Assembly (NCBI RefSeq): GCF_037154075.1
Contig: NZ_JBANRJ010000001.1
Coordinates: 4,521,501-4,585,500, forward strand
DNA length: 64,000 nt
Source of the DNA: Sphingobium aromaticiconvertens
Lineage (GTDB): Bacteria > Pseudomonadota > Alphaproteobacteria > Sphingomonadales > Sphingomonadaceae
Reading direction: 5' to 3'
The notes below the pieces were generated by a model that searched no databases, was not told the DNA's origin, and saw nothing but the letters and a program-made list of their open reading frames with translations. Positions 1 through 8,201 of this stretch are shown here, one piece after another (the first letter of the stretch is position 1; the number at the start of each line of letters is the position of its first letter). Both the position numbers and the translations under genes were made by a program.

Positions 1-58
1 GTGTAATAATCGTCGCCAGCATCAAACTCCATGCTGCAAACCGCCTCGCACGACGCAT
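1..58 (-). CDS. 5' end of a divergent secreted protein (partial)
   Basis: The reverse strand has an ATG at 58-56 preceded by a good ribosome-binding site (GAGGAG within 61-70). The 19 visible codons read MRRARRFAAWSLMLATIIT, an arginine-rich start followed by a hydrophobic stretch typical of a Sec signal peptide. The rest lies outside the window, so the product cannot be named. It is divergent from the GH127-like gene and probably belongs to the same glycan locus. Confidence 0.5.
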   Translation of the reverse strand, partial: MRRARRFAAWSLMLATIIT

Positions 59-75
59 TCCCTACTCCTCTTGCA

Positions 76-92
76 ATTTATACTATGATATG
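76..92. promoter_or_regulatory. AT-rich putative operator upstream of the GH127 gene
   Basis: The AT-rich block contains CTATGATATG, closely related to ATATGATAT blocks at 10325-10333 and 21057-21065, all in promoter regions of this locus. A perfect TATAAT follows at 131-136, although it lies very close to the chosen start at 150. This is probably a binding site for a locus regulator such as one of the two GntR proteins at 23-24.7 kb; that link is inference. Confidence 0.35.
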
Positions 93-149
93 CCTAAATG
101 GTCGCAACGCGCAAGATCGCGCATAAATCTTATAATTAACGGGGACAGG

Positions 150-1979
150 ATGAGCCACGGCCACCATATGGATCAGAGCCTTTCACGGCGGGGCTTCATG
201 CAGTGCGCCGTATGCGCCACGACGGCGGCCGGTGCGGTCGGCGGCGGGTCGAGCATAGCCTTTGCCGCAGCGGCGGCACGCGGCGGCAAGGAAGCGCTGC
301 ATGAATTTCCCTATGGCGCGGTCCAGTTGACCGGTGGCGTCATCAAGGAACAATATGACCATATCCAGGCCCATTATCTGGCGCTGGACAATGACCGCGT
401 TCTGAAAGTCTTTCGCGAGCAGGCGGGCCTGCCTGCCCCCGGCCCGGACATGGGCGGCTGGTATGACAAGAATGGCTTCGTCCCCGGCCTGACGCTGGGC
501 CAGTATATTTCCGGCATCGCGCGCATCGCCGCGACCACGGGCGACAAGGCCGCCCATGCCAAGGTGGCCAAGCTGGTCGAAGGCTATGGCGAGTTCATCA
601 CCAGGACGAAGAACCCCTATGCCGGTCCCAAGGCGCAGGACCAGTGGGCCGCCTATGTCATGGACAAATATGTCGTCGGCCTGATCGACGCCTATCGCCT
701 GAGCGGTGTGGAGCAGGCCAAGGCGCTGCTGCCGATTACGATCGAAAAATGCCGCCCCTATATCTCGCCCATCTCGCGCGATCGGGTCGGCAAGGTCGAT
801 CCGCCCTATGACGAAACCTATGTCCTGCCAGAAAACCTGTTCCACGTCGCGGAGATCACCGGCGACGACAAATATCGGGCGATGGCAGTCCATTATCTGC
901 TGAACAAGGAATGGTTCGATCCGCTGGCGGCGGGGCAGGATGTGCTGCCGTCCAAGCACGCCTACAGCCACACCATCGCGCTCAGTTCAGGCGCGCAGGC
1001 CTATCTGCATCTGGGCGACCCCAAATATCGCAAGGCACTGGAAAATGCCTGGACCTTCATGGAGCCGCAGCGTTTCGCGTCGGGCGGCTGGGGACCGGAG
1101 GAGCAGTTCGTGGAACTGCATCAGGGCAAGCTGGGCGCCAGTCTGAAAAGCTCCAAGGCACATTTCGAAACGCCCTGCGGCAGCTTTGCCGACATGAAGC
1201 TGGCGCGTTACCTGATGCGCTTCACCGGCGCGCCGGTCTATGGCGACGGGCTGGAGCGGACACTGTACAACACCATGTTGGCAACCCGCTTCCCCGACAG
1301 CGATGGCGGCTATCCCTATTATTCCAACTATGGTCCGGCGGCCGAAAAGCTGTTCTACCATCAGCAATGGCCCTGCTGTTCGGGGACGCTGGTGCAAGGC
1401 GTCGCCGACTATGTGCTGAACCTCTATTTCCACGATGACGACGCGCTGGTCGTGAACATGTTCGCGCCATCCAAGGTGAAGTGGGACCGGGCCGGTGGCG
1501 CGGTCGAGGTGGCGCAGGAGACCGACTATCCGGCCGCCGACACGACGCGCCTGACCGTCACCAACGCGGGCAATGGGCGTTTTGCCATGAAGCTGCGCGT
1601 TCCCGCCTGGGCAAAGGGCGCGACGTTGAAGGTCAATGGCACCGCGCAGGCCGTACAGCCGGGCACGCTGGCAACCGTCAACCGCAACTGGAAAGCGGGC
1701 GACATGGTGGAGCTTACCCTGCCGCAATCGCTGCGGACGCTCGCAATCGACGACAAAAATCCCGATACAGCAGCCGTGCTGCGTGGCGCGGTCATGTATG
1801 TGGGCCTTAATCCCTGGACCGGGGTAGAGAGCAAGCCATTGGCCTTGCCCGGCGCGCTCTCGCCGGTGCCGGGATCGAAGATCGCCTATTCGACGGAGGT
1901 GGAGGGCCGCAATCTTGTCTTCGTGCCCTATTTCACGGTCGGGCAGGAACGCTACAACACTTACTTCAATATCGGCTGA
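150..1979 (+). CDS. Tat-exported GH127-like beta-L-arabinofuranosidase (DUF1680 family)
   Basis: About 609 residues. The start at 150 is preferred over an upstream ATG at 90 because GGGGACAGG lies directly before it and the protein then begins MSHGHHMDQS followed by a twin-arginine motif (SRRGF) and a hydrophobic stretch, predicting Tat export. The body matches the DUF1680/GH127 fold: an (alpha/alpha)6 barrel with FETPCGSFADMKLARYLMRF, a GD..ERTLYNTMLA segment, a QWPCCSG cysteine pair like the one that supports Zn-cysteinate catalysis in this family, then C-terminal beta domains. Such enzymes release beta-L-arabinofuranose and occur in pectin (including RG-II) systems. The RuBisCO-like gene starts 3 bases after its stop, so they are probably co-transcribed. 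Substrate is inferred. Confidence 0.8.
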   Translation: MSHGHHMDQSLSRRGFMQCAVCATTAAGAVGGGSSIAFAAAAARGGKEALHEFPYGAVQLTGGVIKEQYDHIQAHYLALDNDRVLKVFREQAGLPAPGPDMGGWYDKNGFVPGLTLGQYISGIARIAATTGDKAAHAKVAKLVEGYGEFITRTKNPYAGPKAQDQWAAYVMDKYVVGLIDAYRLSGVEQAKALLPITIEKCRPYISPISRDRVGKVDPPYDETYVLPENLFHVAEITGDDKYRAMAVHYLLNKEWFDPLAAGQDVLPSKHAYSHTIALSSGAQAYLHLGDPKYRKALENAWTFMEPQRFASGGWGPEEQFVELHQGKLGASLKSSKAHFETPCGSFADMKLARYLMRFTGAPVYGDGLERTLYNTMLATRFPDSDGGYPYYSNYGPAAEKLFYHQQWPCCSGTLVQGVADYVLNLYFHDDDALVVNMFAPSKVKWDRAGGAVEVAQETDYPAADTTRLTVTNAGNGRFAMKLRVPAWAKGATLKVNGTAQAVQPGTLATVNRNWKAGDMVELTLPQSLRTLAIDDKNPDTAAVLRGAVMYVGLNPWTGVESKPLALPGALSPVPGSKIAYSTEVEGRNLVFVPYFTVGQERYNTYFNIG

Positions 1980-1981
1980 TT

Positions 1982-3250
1982 ATGAGCGATACCGTCAGCG
2001 CAACCTATTGGATCGAGACTGCCTTCCCGTTGGAACAGGCAGCCGCGACCATGGCAGGTGAACAGTCGACCGGCACCTTCATCCGGGTGCCGGGCGAAAC
2101 CGACGAGTTGCGAGAGGCGCATGCCGCGCGTGTGGTCTCGATCGAGGAACTAGGCGATGCGCCCGCGCCTTCTTTGCCCGGCTCCGGTCTGCCCAAGGGT
2201 GGCGGTGACGGGCGGCGGCGGACGGCGCGCGTCACCCTGTCCTGGCCGGTGCATAATTTCGGACCATCGCTGCCCAACCTGCTGGCGACGGTCGCGGGCA
2301 ACCTGTCGGAACTGAAGGCATTTTCCGGGCTGAAGCTGGTCGACCTCACCCTGCCACCGGTCTTTCTGGAACGCTATCAGGGACCGCAATTTGGCGTTGC
2401 GGGCACGCGGGCGCTGGCAGGGGTCCAGGACCAGCCGATGATCGGCACGATCATCAAGCCCAGCGTGGGCCTGTCGCCCGAAGCGACCGCCGCGCAGGTG
2501 AAGGTGTTGGTCGAGGCGGGGGTCGATTTCGTCAAGGATGACGAATTGCAGGGCGATGGTCCGGCCTGTCCATTCGATGCGCGGATCAGCGCGGTGATGC
2601 GCGTCATCAACGATCATGCCGAAAAGACCGGCAAGAAGGTGATGTTTGCGGCCAACCTGACCGGCGACATCGACGAGATGCTGGAGCGCCACGATCATGT
2701 GCTGCGCGAAGGCGGCACCTGCATCATGGCCAGCATGAATTCGATCGGCCTGCCCGCGATGAAGGCATTGCGCGCCCATTCTCAATTGCCGATCCATGGC
2801 CACCGCAACGGCTGGGGAATGCTGGGCCGCTCGCCCGCGACGGGCATGAGCTTCGTCGCCTATCAGAAACTGTGGCGGCTGGCGGGGATCGACCACACCC
2901 ATGTGAATGGCATCGACAATAAATTCTGCGAGGAGAATGAGAGCGTCATCGCCTCTGCCCGCGAATGCCTGACGCCGATGTTCCCAGCCCCGCATGCGGG
3001 CTGTGAGGTCATGCCGGTCTTTTCGTCGGGCCAATCCGCGCGACAGGTGCCCGCAACCTATGCAGCGCTGGGATCGACGGACCTCATCTTTGCAGCGGGT
3101 GGCGGCATCATGGCGCATCCGGGCGGCCCGGCAGCGGGCGTGCGCGCGCTGCGGCAGGCGTGGGACGCGGCGGTGGCGGGCGTGGACCTGTCCGATGCGG
3201 CCAGCAATGCCCCCGAGTTGCGCGACGCATTGTCCGCCTTCGCCGCTTGA
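1982..3250 (+). CDS. RuBisCO-like protein, probable 3-oxo-isoapionate-4-phosphate decarboxylase or transcarboxylase/hydrolase
   Basis: A 422-residue form IV RuBisCO-like protein. Visible landmarks are IGTIIKPSVGLS (loop with the catalytic-type Lys; canonical KPK is KPS), GVDFVKDDE (the Lys-Asp-Asp-Glu Mg/carbamate motif) near residue 181, IHGHRNGWGM, and a phosphate-binding glycine run (AAGGGIMAHPGG) near the C-terminus. It is not a CO2-fixing enzyme by context. Known RuBisCO-like proteins beside DUF1537 kinases act on 3-oxo-isoapionate 4-phosphate in D-apiose catabolism (OiaX, decarboxylase; OiaT, transcarboxylase/hydrolase). Which of the two this is cannot be settled here, so no symbol is given. 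It starts 3 bases after the GH127 gene with no clear ribosome-binding site, suggesting coupling, and the DUF1537 kinase follows. A MtnW-type methionine-salvage role is unlikely from context. Confidence 0.78.
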   Translation: MSDTVSATYWIETAFPLEQAAATMAGEQSTGTFIRVPGETDELREAHAARVVSIEELGDAPAPSLPGSGLPKGGGDGRRRTARVTLSWPVHNFGPSLPNLLATVAGNLSELKAFSGLKLVDLTLPPVFLERYQGPQFGVAGTRALAGVQDQPMIGTIIKPSVGLSPEATAAQVKVLVEAGVDFVKDDELQGDGPACPFDARISAVMRVINDHAEKTGKKVMFAANLTGDIDEMLERHDHVLREGGTCIMASMNSIGLPAMKALRAHSQLPIHGHRNGWGMLGRSPATGMSFVAYQKLWRLAGIDHTHVNGIDNKFCEENESVIASARECLTPMFPAPHAGCEVMPVFSSGQSARQVPATYAALGSTDLIFAAGGGIMAHPGGPAAGVRALRQAWDAAVAGVDLSDAASNAPELRDALSAFAA

Positions 3251-3266
3251 CCGGTTTCGCGGTCTG

Positions 3267-4565
3267 ATGGGCGACCTGCTCTATACCTTTTACGGGGACG
3301 ATTTCACCGGATCGACCGATGTGCTGGAGCAATTGGCGGAGGGTGGCGTCCCCGCCATCCTGCTGCTGCGCGAACCCGATGAGGCGCTACTGAAGCATTT
3401 CGGGAATGCGCGCGCTATCGGCATCGCAGGCGATGCGCGCAGCCAGTCGCCCGAATGGATGGACGCGCACCTGCCCCGCGCCTTCGCCGCGCTGGCGCAG
3501 ACGGGCGCGCCGGTCGTGCATTACAAGACTTGCTCCACCTTCGACAGCGCGCCGCACGTCGGCTCGATCGGCCGGGCGCTTGACATTGGCGCGCGGGAAC
3601 TGGGCGGGATCGTGCCGATCCTTGTGGGGGCGCCGCATCTGGGGCGCTATCTGGCCTTTGGCACGCTGTTCGCGCGGGCGGGCGATGTCGTCCATCGCAT
3701 CGACCGGCATCCGACAATGGCGCACCATCCGGTGACGCCGATGCATGAAGCCGACCTGCGGCTGCATCTGGCGAAGCAGACCGACGCGCGGATCGCGCTG
3801 ACATCAATCGACCGGATTCAGGCGGGCGAGGCGGAGAGCTTTTTCCTGCAAGCGGTGGATGATGGCGCAGACGCGATGCTGTTCGATGGCGTCGATGAGC
3901 CAAGTCTGGTCGCCGTGGGGCAAGTGCTGCTGGCGCATCAGCGCGAGCGTTTCCGGTTCGCCGTCGGTAGTTCGGGCGTTACCCGCGCCCTTATCCACGC
4001 CTGGCATGCGCAGGGCATCGTTCCCCCGCCGATTACCCTCCCCCGCGCCGCGCCGGTGGACCGATTGCTGGTGATGAGCGGCAGTTGTTCGCCCGTAACC
4101 GGCGCGCAGATCGCGGCCGCCCGCGCAAGCGGCTATGCCACACTCCAGGCCGATGTCGACGCGCTGTTGCAGGGTGCGACGGACGAGGAAGAGCGGCTGG
4201 TGGAGGCCGCGATCCGTGAGCTTGAAGCCGGACGCAGTCTGGTCATCCATTCCGCCGAAGGGCCGCTGGACGCGGACACGCCCGCCGCCGGTGCCGCCAT
4301 CGGTGCAGCGCTGGGCCGGGTCAGCCGGACGCTCGTGCTGCGCTCTGGCCTCTCCCGCCTGCTCTTCGCGGGCGGCGATACCTCCAGCCATGGGATCGCG
4401 CAATTGGGGCTGGATGCGCTCAGTTGGGCCGCGCCGCTGGAGCGGGGTGCGCCGCTGGTGCGCGCCCATGCGTCCGAAGCGGCGCTTGATGGGCTGGAGC
4501 TTGTGCTCAAGGGCGGCCAGATAGGCAAGCCCGACTTTTTCGAAACAGTGCGCCTCGGCGGCTAA
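3267..4565 (+). CDS. oiaK: DUF1537 four-carbon acid-sugar kinase family, probable 3-oxo-isoapionate kinase
   Basis: 432 residues from the ATG at 3267, 17 bases after the RuBisCO-like gene; the longer reading frame upstream only shadows that gene. The N-terminal domain begins LLYTFYGDDFTGSTDVLEQL, the typical DUF1537 GDDxTG substrate loop, and VVHYKTCSTFDSAPHVGSIG matches the K.CSTFDS motif. The C-terminal nucleotide-binding domain shows VMSGSCSPVT and LFAGGDTSSHG. Family members phosphorylate four-carbon or branched acid sugars. Pairing with a RuBisCO-like protein is the arrangement known for OiaK, which makes 3-oxo-isoapionate 4-phosphate. The paralogue at 30591-31748 sits with pdxA2 instead, so the two kinases probably have different substrates. 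The family is certain; the exact substrate is inferred. Confidence 0.72.
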   Translation: MGDLLYTFYGDDFTGSTDVLEQLAEGGVPAILLLREPDEALLKHFGNARAIGIAGDARSQSPEWMDAHLPRAFAALAQTGAPVVHYKTCSTFDSAPHVGSIGRALDIGARELGGIVPILVGAPHLGRYLAFGTLFARAGDVVHRIDRHPTMAHHPVTPMHEADLRLHLAKQTDARIALTSIDRIQAGEAESFFLQAVDDGADAMLFDGVDEPSLVAVGQVLLAHQRERFRFAVGSSGVTRALIHAWHAQGIVPPPITLPRAAPVDRLLVMSGSCSPVTGAQIAAARASGYATLQADVDALLQGATDEEERLVEAAIRELEAGRSLVIHSAEGPLDADTPAAGAAIGAALGRVSRTLVLRSGLSRLLFAGGDTSSHGIAQLGLDALSWAAPLERGAPLVRAHASEAALDGLELVLKGGQIGKPDFFETVRLGG

Positions 4566-4577
4566 GGTCGTTTCGTA

Positions 4578-4610
4578 ATCGGCCCGCACAGACGATCCGC
4601 GCGGGCCGAT
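4578..4610. terminator. Inverted repeat between convergent genes, possible bidirectional terminator
   Basis: ATCGGCCCGC at 4578-4587 pairs perfectly with GCGGGCCGAT at 4601-4610 around a 13-base loop. It lies between the stops of the DUF1537 kinase and the MFS gene. Neither side has a strong U-run, so efficiency is uncertain. Confidence 0.55.
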
Positions 4611-4619
4611 GGCGTTGTT

Positions 4620-5900
4620 CTATAGCTGCGCCGGGGCGATCGCGCCTTCCGTCAGCGTTGGCGGCGCCTTCTGGTCGAAACCCTTCGTGCAGTCGATCCG
4701 CGAGAACAGGACCGCTGCGATAAGCACCATCAGCGCCACGCCCTGCACCGGCAGGGTGTAATTACCGGTCGCGCCAATCATATAGCCAATGACGACCGTG
4801 CAGACGAACCCGCCAAGATTGCCGGCGGTGTTCATGACGCCGCTCGCCGTGCCGCCATATCGCCCGCCGATCGCCATGCACATCGCCCAGGCAGCGGGCA
4901 GCATCAGGTCCATGACCGCGAAGGCCGCGCCGGCGAAGATCACGATCATCAGCTTGCTGGTGGCAAGGCTCATCAGCACCAGCAGGATCGCGGTGCCCAA
5001 CAGGCAGACGCTGGCGATGCGGCTATAGGCTTTGCGGATGCCGATCCGTTCGGCCAGCCGATCGCACAACAGCCCGCCCGCCAGATTGGCGACAATGCCC
5101 AGCAGGAAGGGTATGGAGCCATAAAGGCCCATTTCGGCGATGCTGAAATGCGCGCCGTTGACCATCCAGGTAGGGAACCAGTTGAAGAAGAACCAACTGC
5201 CAAAGGCATAGAAGCAATATGCGAGCGCGATCAGCCATAGCTGGGGGAGGCTGAGCAATTTGCGCCAGGGCGTCCCCGCATGGCCCGCACCGCCGTCGTC
5301 GCCAATTTCCGTAACCTCCTCTGCCGTGATTCCGGGCTGCTCGGATGGGCGATCATGGTAGAAAGCGCGCCAGCCAATGGCCCAGGCGAAACCGATGACC
5401 CCCAGCACGACGAATACGGCGCGCCAGCCGAACTGCGCCTGAAACGGCACCAGCAACAGCGGTGCGAGCGCTCCGCCAAACCGGCTGGCCGCCCAGATGA
5501 CCCCCTGCCCCCGCGCCCGCTCCCGCGCGGGCAGCCAGCGGTAAAGGACGCCCGACATATTGGGATAGGCACCCGCTGCGCCCAGCCCGAAGAGAAAGCG
5601 CGCGCCCGTCAACTGCCAGAAATTGCGGCACAGCGCCGTGGCTGCTGTGAAGACCGACCACCACAGGGTGATGCGGGTCAACTCCTTGCGATAGCCATGT
5701 TTGTCGCCAAGCGCGCCGGAGGGTACTTCGAATACGGCATAGGCGATCACATAGGCGCCCAGCACCCAGCCCCATTGTTCGGGCGTGATCCCCAGATCCT
5801 TCTGGACCGCCGGGCCTGTGACCGCGATCGCCATGCGGTCGAGAAAGGTGATGACCGACAGGATGCCGAGCAGCCCGACGACAGCATGGCGTTTTTTCAT
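4620..5900 (-). CDS. MFS transporter, anion:cation symporter (hexuronate/sugar-acid) type
   Basis: 426 residues with about 12 predicted membrane helices. The start MKKRHAVVGLLGILSVITFLDR and the VPSGALGDKHGYRKELT segment after helix 2 match the ACS branch of the major facilitator family, which imports hexuronates, glucarate and other organic anions. Its ATG overlaps the TGA of the upstream racemase-like gene (ATGA, 5897-5900), so it is the last gene of the gh42-gh29-racemase-MFS operon. It probably imports a monosaccharide or acid sugar released by the secreted glycosidases. The substrate cannot be read from the sequence. Confidence 0.8.
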   Translation of the reverse strand: MKKRHAVVGLLGILSVITFLDRMAIAVTGPAVQKDLGITPEQWGWVLGAYVIAYAVFEVPSGALGDKHGYRKELTRITLWWSVFTAATALCRNFWQLTGARFLFGLGAAGAYPNMSGVLYRWLPARERARGQGVIWAASRFGGALAPLLLVPFQAQFGWRAVFVVLGVIGFAWAIGWRAFYHDRPSEQPGITAEEVTEIGDDGGAGHAGTPWRKLLSLPQLWLIALAYCFYAFGSWFFFNWFPTWMVNGAHFSIAEMGLYGSIPFLLGIVANLAGGLLCDRLAERIGIRKAYSRIASVCLLGTAILLVLMSLATSKLMIVIFAGAAFAVMDLMLPAAWAMCMAIGGRYGGTASGVMNTAGNLGGFVCTVVIGYMIGATGNYTLPVQGVALMVLIAAVLFSRIDCTKGFDQKAPPTLTEGAIAPAQL

Positions 5901-6568
5901 TTGGGCAAGCCTTGCAGCACGTCACGCGCGCGCTCGACACCCAGTTCGGGGCTGGAGAAGACCGGCGCGGGCACGGCGCCTTCGGGCAGGGTCAAGAGGA
6001 CGCGCGCCATCGACGCCTGCGCCAGCACGATGGCATCGACGCCAGCCATATGCCTGGTCAGCCCTTCGCCGACGATGCGGTCATGGGTCGCCCCATCCCC
6101 GGCCATCACCGCCTCGAACGCGCCTTCGCACAGATGCTCGACAATCTCGATATCGCGGCCCTGTTCCTGCGCGACACGGCGGACAAGATCGGCGGTGGGC
6201 GCAAGCGTGGTCGACAAGGTCGCCAGCACACCGACGCGCTTGCCCAGCGCCACGGCCTTTTCCGACATGGGACGATCCACGCGCAGCACCGGCTTGTCAT
6301 GCAGCAGGGCCGCAATGTCGACCGCCGGACCGATGGACGAGCAGGTGACGAGCGTGGCGTCCGCACCCGCGTCAAAGGTCGAGCCGACCAGCGCGATCAG
6401 CCGTCGCATCGTCGCCTTTTCCAAATGCCCGGCGGCAATCGTGTTCTTGATCAGGCTTTCATCGACGAAGTGCAGGATGCGCACGCCCGGCATGATACGG
6501 GCGGTCAATTCGTTGAACATCGGACTGAGCGTCGGCGAAGTATGGAGAAGGGCGAGGGTCTGCATCAT
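5897..6568 (-). CDS. Asp/Glu/hydantoin racemase-family protein lacking the second catalytic cysteine
   Basis: 223 residues with an AGGAGA ribosome-binding site before the first of two ATGs. The first family cysteine is present in DATLVTCSSIGP (about residue 82). The second conserved Cys of two-cysteine racemases is replaced: the C-terminal motif reads DAIVLAQASMARV. A two-base racemase mechanism is therefore unlikely; related one-cysteine members catalyse isomerisation or C-C/C-N bond chemistry on small acids. It lies 22 bases after the fucosidase gene and overlaps the MFS gene by 4 bases, so it belongs to a sugar operon, perhaps acting on an acid intermediate. Function unknown. Confidence 0.65.
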   Translation of the reverse strand: MMQTLALLHTSPTLSPMFNELTARIMPGVRILHFVDESLIKNTIAAGHLEKATMRRLIALVGSTFDAGADATLVTCSSIGPAVDIAALLHDKPVLRVDRPMSEKAVALGKRVGVLATLSTTLAPTADLVRRVAQEQGRDIEIVEHLCEGAFEAVMAGDGATHDRIVGEGLTRHMAGVDAIVLAQASMARVLLTLPEGAVPAPVFSSPELGVERARDVLQGLPK

Positions 6569-6590
6569 GTCTCTCCTGTCGGGCGGGCTT

Positions 6591-8201
6591 TCAGCCCTTC
6601 TTGAAACTTATACGAAGCGCATAGGGCATGGCGTCACTACCGTTAGCGGGCAAGGTTATGGACAGCCCCTTGTCGGTCTGCTGCCAAACGATCTTGCCGC
6701 CGTCGAGCAATTCGATCCGGTCGATCGGCTTTTCGAGATAGGGTGTGCCCGTATAGAGCGTCTTGATCAGCACCGCGCCATCCTTCGGCCGCTCCAGCCC
6801 CAGCGCATAAAGGGTGTCACCCTTGGTCGTGAAGCGGATGTCGGCGGGGGTGAAGCCCTTTGTCACGGACTCCTCGACTTGCCCACCGACGCGGACCTGC
6901 CCGGATTTGGTCGGGCCTTCGCCGAAATAGAGGTAGGGGCGGGTGTCATAGATCGCCTCGCCATTGACCTTCAGCCAGGCGCCCATGCCGCGCAAGACGG
7001 TGGAGATTTCCTCCGGGATCGTCCCGTCGGCCTTTGGCCCCACATTCAGCAACAGATTGCCGTTCTTGCTGACGATGTCGATCAGGTCGGCGATCAGCGA
7101 CTTGGGCGTGCGATAGGTGTCGTCCTTCGCATAGCCCCAGCTATGGACGCTGACCGATGTGTCCGATTGCCACGGCGTCAGCTTCAGCGCGTCGGTTTTG
7201 CCCCGCTCCATGTCAAACATGGCGCTGCCTTCGGCGAACTGCGACCCCTTGTAGGCGATGATGCCGGGGGCTTTCCACGCGTCCGAGCGGTTGTAATAAT
7301 AGGCCGCCGTGTCGCGCATCAGCGGCTCGAACAGGGGCGAGGAGGTCCACCAGTCGAAATAGATCAGCTCGGGCTGATATTTGTCGATCAGTTCCGAGGT
7401 GCGCGCCATCCAGTCGTTGAGGAACGGCTTGTTTGGCGGCATCCAGTTTTGCAGCAGATCGCTGTCAGGCCAGGCCGTCGGCTTGTCCGCAGGCAGGCCG
7501 GTGGGCGCCGCCGGTCCGTAGAGGCCCGCATATTTCGGATTATTGACATCGGAATCATAGCTGCGCCCGGCATGATACCACCACCAATGTTCCGCGCGGT
7601 GGGACGACAGGCCGAAATGCATGTTCTGCGCCCTCGCCGCCTTGGCAATGTCGCCCACGACATCGCGGCGCGGCCCCATTTCAGCGCTATCCCACTTGGT
7701 GAAGTCGGACGCATACATGGCAAAGCCGTCGCAATGTTCGGCAACCGGCACGACATAGCGCGCGCCCGCATCGGCGAACAGTTTCACCCAGCCATCGGGA
7801 TCGAAGCGTTCCGCCTTGAACTGCGGAATGAAATCCTTGTAGCCGAACTTGGATTGCGGGCCGTAGGTCTTGATATGATGGTCATAAGCCTTGTTGCCCG
7901 GCGCATACATGTTGCGCGAATACCATTCATTGGCGAAGGCCGGGACCGAATAGACGCCCCAATGGATGAAGATGCCGAACTTGGCGTCGCGGAACCATTC
8001 GGGCGTGCGATAGGCGCGAAGGGAATCCCAATCGGCCTTGAACCGTCCGTCGGTTATACCGCGCTGGACCTTAGCCAACTGCGCCTCGACCGCCTTTGGC
8101 TTATAGTCCATCGGCCATGGCTCTGGCGCTGCCTTTTGCGCCAGAGCGGGCAGCGGGAGAAGTGCAAGGGCGGCGGCGGTCGCCAATAGTCTCTTCATCA
8201 T
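6591..8201 (-). CDS. Secreted GH29 alpha-L-fucosidase
   Basis: 536 residues with a clear Sec signal peptide (MMKRLLATAAALALLPLPALAQ). The GH29 fold is shown by WFRDAKFGIFIHWGVYSVPAFANEWYSR, YVVPVAEHCDGFAMY, FGLSSHRAEHWWWY and ELIYFDWW, whose Asp (about residue 274) is the expected nucleophile, plus the GNLLLNVGPKADG signature. It would remove terminal alpha-L-fucose (or 2-O-methyl-fucose in RG-II, inference) in the periplasm or at the surface. Its ATG overlaps the TGA of the GH42 gene, indicating one transcript. Confidence 0.9.
   Translation of the reverse strand: MMKRLLATAAALALLPLPALAQKAAPEPWPMDYKPKAVEAQLAKVQRGITDGRFKADWDSLRAYRTPEWFRDAKFGIFIHWGVYSVPAFANEWYSRNMYAPGNKAYDHHIKTYGPQSKFGYKDFIPQFKAERFDPDGWVKLFADAGARYVVPVAEHCDGFAMYASDFTKWDSAEMGPRRDVVGDIAKAARAQNMHFGLSSHRAEHWWWYHAGRSYDSDVNNPKYAGLYGPAAPTGLPADKPTAWPDSDLLQNWMPPNKPFLNDWMARTSELIDKYQPELIYFDWWTSSPLFEPLMRDTAAYYYNRSDAWKAPGIIAYKGSQFAEGSAMFDMERGKTDALKLTPWQSDTSVSVHSWGYAKDDTYRTPKSLIADLIDIVSKNGNLLLNVGPKADGTIPEEISTVLRGMGAWLKVNGEAIYDTRPYLYFGEGPTKSGQVRVGGQVEESVTKGFTPADIRFTTKGDTLYALGLERPKDGAVLIKTLYTGTPYLEKPIDRIELLDGGKIVWQQTDKGLSITLPANGSDAMPYALRISFKKG

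Noticed and set aside
1982..3250. CO2-fixing RuBisCO
   Set aside because: Active-site loops differ (KPS instead of KPK), no small subunit or phosphoribulokinase is present, and the partner is a DUF1537 kinase.
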